From: Oscillospiraceae bacterium
Lineage (GTDB): Bacteria; Bacillota; Clostridia; Oscillospirales; Ruminococcaceae
NCBI GenBank assembly: GCA_015067375.1
Contig: SVMQ01000036.1
Location: 1 to 13,269 of the forward strand
Reading direction: 5' to 3'
DNA: 13,269 bases
Positions 11,353-13,269 of this stretch are shown in pieces. Position 1 is the first letter of the stretch, and every line of letters starts with the position of its first letter. The translations under genes and the position numbers were made by a program. Below the pieces are notes generated by a model, which saw nothing but the letters and a program-made list of their open reading frames with translations, searched no databases and was not told the DNA's origin.

Positions 11353-13269
11353 ATGGCAAGACAAAAGCTTACGATGGATGGTAACAACGCTGCAGGTCAC
11401 GTTTCCTATGCGTTCACAGACCTTGCTGCTATCTACCCCATCACTCCCTCTTCCGTAATGGCTGAGGTTACTGATTCCTGGGCTACCGCAGGTAGAAAGA
11501 ACATCTTCGGTGAGACCGTTAAGGTCGTTGAGATGCAGTCCGAGGCTGGTGCAGCAGGTGCTGTTCACGGCTCCCTTTCTGCAGGTGCGCTCACAACTAC
11601 TTACACAGCTTCTCAGGGTCTGCTCCTGATGATCCCCAATATGTACAAGATCGCAGGTGAGCTGCTTCCCTCTGTTATCCATGTTTCCGCTCGTGCAGTA
11701 GCTTCTCACGCTCTGTCTATCTTCGGCGACCACAGCGACGTTTACGCTTGCCGTCAGACAGGCTACGCTATGCTCTGCTCCACTAACCCTCAGGAGGTTA
11801 TGGACCTCGGCGCGGTTGCTCATATGTCCACACTCAAGGGCAGAGTTCCTTTCCTGCACTTCTTCGATGGCTTCAGAACCTCTCATGAGATCCAGAAGAT
11901 CGAGGTTTGGGACAACGAGACTCTCTCCAAGATGGTTGACTGGGATTCCATCCAGGCATTCCGTGACAGAGCTCTGAACCCCGAGAACCCTGTTCTCCAC
12001 GGTACAGCTCAGAACCCCGACATCTTCTTCCAGGCACGCGAGGCCTGCAACAAGTACTACAATGCTATCCCCGAGGTAGTTACAGAGTACATGAACAAGG
12101 TAAATGCTGAGATCGGTACAGATTACAAGCTGTTCAACTACTATGGCGCTCCCGATGCTGAGGAAGTTATCGTTGCTATGGGTTCTGCTTGTGACACTAT
12201 CGAGGAGACTATCGACTTCATGCTTTCTCAGGGCCGCAAGGTTGGTCTCGTTAAGGTTAGACTTTACAGACCCTTCGTTTCTGCTGCATTCGTTGACGCT
12301 ATCCCTGCAACAGTTAAGAAGATCTCCGTTCTCGACAGAACTAAGGAGCCCGGTTCTCTCGGTGAGCCTCTGTACCTCGACGTTGTTGCTGCTCTCAAGA
12401 AGGAGAAGAAGTTCCAGGATGTTCCCGTATTCTCCGGTAGATACGGTCTCGGTTCCAAGGACTGCAACCCTGCTCAGATCATCGCAGTTTACAACAACAA
12501 GGACAAGGATGTATTCACTATCGGTATCGAGGACGACGTTACAAACCTCTCCCTCGCTATCACAGAGAACCCCAACACAACTCCCGAAGGCACAACATGC
12601 TGCAAGTTCTGGGGTCTCGGTTCCGACGGTACTGTTGGTGCTAACAAGAACTCCATCAAGATCATCGGCGACCACACAGATATGTATGCACAGGCTTACT
12701 TCGCATACGACTCCAAGAAGTCCGGCGGCGTAACCATCTCTCACCTGAGATTCGGTAAGAGCCCCATCAAGTCCACATACTTCGTAAACAAGGCTAACTT
12801 TGTTGCCTGTCATAACCCCTCCTATATCGACAAGTACGATATGGTTCAGGACGTTATCCCCGGCGGTACATTCCTGCTCAACTGCCAGTGGACAGTTGAC
12901 GAGCTTGACGAGAAGCTTCCCGCTCCCGTTAAGGCTTACATCGCTAAGAACAACATCAACTTCTACATCATCAACGCTATCAAGGTAGCTAAGGAGATCG
13001 GTCTGGGCAACAAGACAAACACTGTTCTTCAGTCCGCATTCTTCTCTCTCGCTAACATCATCCCTGCTGCTGAGGCAGTAGAGTACATGAAGCAGGCTGC
13101 TTACAAGTCTTTCGCTAAGAAGGGCGACGAGATCGTTAACATGAACTACGCTGCTATCGACAGAGGTGCAGGCGAGGTAGTTAAGGTTGACGTTCCTGCT
13201 GCATGGGCTAACGCTGAGGGTGAGATGCCCGTAGTTAAGGCTGAGGGTCCACTTAAGAAGCTTGTTGAC
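11353..13269 (+). CDS. nifJ: Pyruvate:ferredoxin (flavodoxin) oxidoreductase, N-terminal 639 residues (cut by right edge)
   Basis: PFOR oxidises pyruvate with CoA to acetyl-CoA and CO2 and reduces ferredoxin, the central step of anaerobic energy metabolism in the cytoplasm. The present part covers the pyrimidine-binding domain (about residues 1-255) and the second domain, with SVLDRTKEPGSLGEPLYLDV. It also covers the gamma-type domain, with ISHLRFGKSPIKSTYFVNKA. The motif AIYPITPSS places a threonine at residue 31, the position of the pyruvate-binding Thr31 of the Desulfovibrio africanus enzyme. GDHSDVYACRQTG is also conserved. The ferredoxin-type 4Fe-4S and thiamine-diphosphate domains lie beyond the edge; full enzymes have near 1,180 residues. 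AAGGAGG at 11337-11343 sets the ATG. Codon use is highly biased (AAG, AAC, ATC, GAC, CTC), a sign of very high expression. Confidence 0.97.
   Translation, partial: MARQKLTMDGNNAAGHVSYAFTDLAAIYPITPSSVMAEVTDSWATAGRKNIFGETVKVVEMQSEAGAAGAVHGSLSAGALTTTYTASQGLLLMIPNMYKIAGELLPSVIHVSARAVASHALSIFGDHSDVYACRQTGYAMLCSTNPQEVMDLGAVAHMSTLKGRVPFLHFFDGFRTSHEIQKIEVWDNETLSKMVDWDSIQAFRDRALNPENPVLHGTAQNPDIFFQAREACNKYYNAIPEVVTEYMNKVNAEIGTDYKLFNYYGAPDAEEVIVAMGSACDTIEETIDFMLSQGRKVGLVKVRLYRPFVSAAFVDAIPATVKKISVLDRTKEPGSLGEPLYLDVVAALKKEKKFQDVPVFSGRYGLGSKDCNPAQIIAVYNNKDKDVFTIGIEDDVTNLSLAITENPNTTPEGTTCCKFWGLGSDGTVGANKNSIKIIGDHTDMYAQAYFAYDSKKSGGVTISHLRFGKSPIKSTYFVNKANFVACHNPSYIDKYDMVQDVIPGGTFLLNCQWTVDELDEKLPAPVKAYIAKNNINFYIINAIKVAKEIGLGNKTNTVLQSAFFSLANIIPAAEAVEYMKQAAYKSFAKKGDEIVNMNYAAIDRGAGEVVKVDVPAAWANAEGEMPVVKAEGPLKKLVD

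Noticed and set aside
12104..12733. A 209-codon open frame on the + strand inside nifJ
   Set aside because: Wrong frame within nifJ; Ser/Leu/Arg-rich nonsense product without a ribosome binding site.
11335..12813. A 492-codon open frame on the - strand opposite nifJ
   Set aside because: It is antisense to a certain PFOR gene. The strong codon bias of nifJ (few codons whose complement is a stop) explains the long open frame; the product is low-complexity and has no recognisable domain.

Overview
The window looks like a chromosome segment of a low-to-moderate GC, Gram-positive anaerobe of the class Clostridia, probably a Ruminococcus-like member of the Oscillospiraceae/Ruminococcaceae. This rests on FliA/WhiG-type sigma, CheC and CheD genes, a pyruvate:ferredoxin oxidoreductase, GLUG-type and cell-wall-binding repeats, strong AAGGAGG-type ribosome binding sites, and an ECF sigma factor paired with a DUF4367-type membrane protein. 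The genus is an inference; no 16S or marker comparison was possible.

Layout. (1) Positions 1-4078 are the end of a flagellar/chemotaxis operon on the + strand: C-terminal flhA (with an apparent 1-nt frameshift close to the left edge), a flagellar sigma factor, two FlgF/FlgG-family rod/hook proteins, cheC and cheD. Genes are tightly spaced or overlap, and a rho-independent terminator follows at about 4086. (2) Positions 4148-5366 hold an ECF sigma gene overlapping a single-pass membrane protein that is probably its anti-sigma factor. The 3' half of the latter is strikingly AT-rich. (3) Positions 5461-9516 are a run of exported proteins, all on the + strand: a small secreted protein whose frame is broken inside an (AT)n tract, a 38-codon signal-peptide-like ORF, two lipoproteins, a GLUG-repeat protein and a protein with C-terminal cell-wall-binding repeats. 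A strong hairpin terminator closes the run. (4) Positions 9656-11097 form a compact AT-rich module: an XRE-type repressor on the - strand, divergent from two membrane proteins with C-terminal zinc ribbons. The shared promoter region has back-to-back consensus promoters with overlapping -35 boxes, an inverted repeat filling one spacer, and an 18-bp perfect palindrome just downstream. (5) From 11353 to the right edge runs the first 639 codons of nifJ (PFOR), with a good sigma-A-type promoter, a possible Rex operator upstream, and codon use typical of a very highly expressed gene.

How they fit together. Block 1 makes and steers flagella: FlhA gates export, the sigma factor drives late genes, the rod proteins build the axle, and CheC/CheD set adaptation. 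Blocks 2 and 3 may be an envelope-signalling unit in which the ECF pair controls exported products, but no target promoter was proven. Block 4 is a self-contained, probably autoregulated accessory module of unknown function. Block 5 is core energy metabolism. No rRNA, tRNA, CRISPR array, transposase or integrase was recognised.
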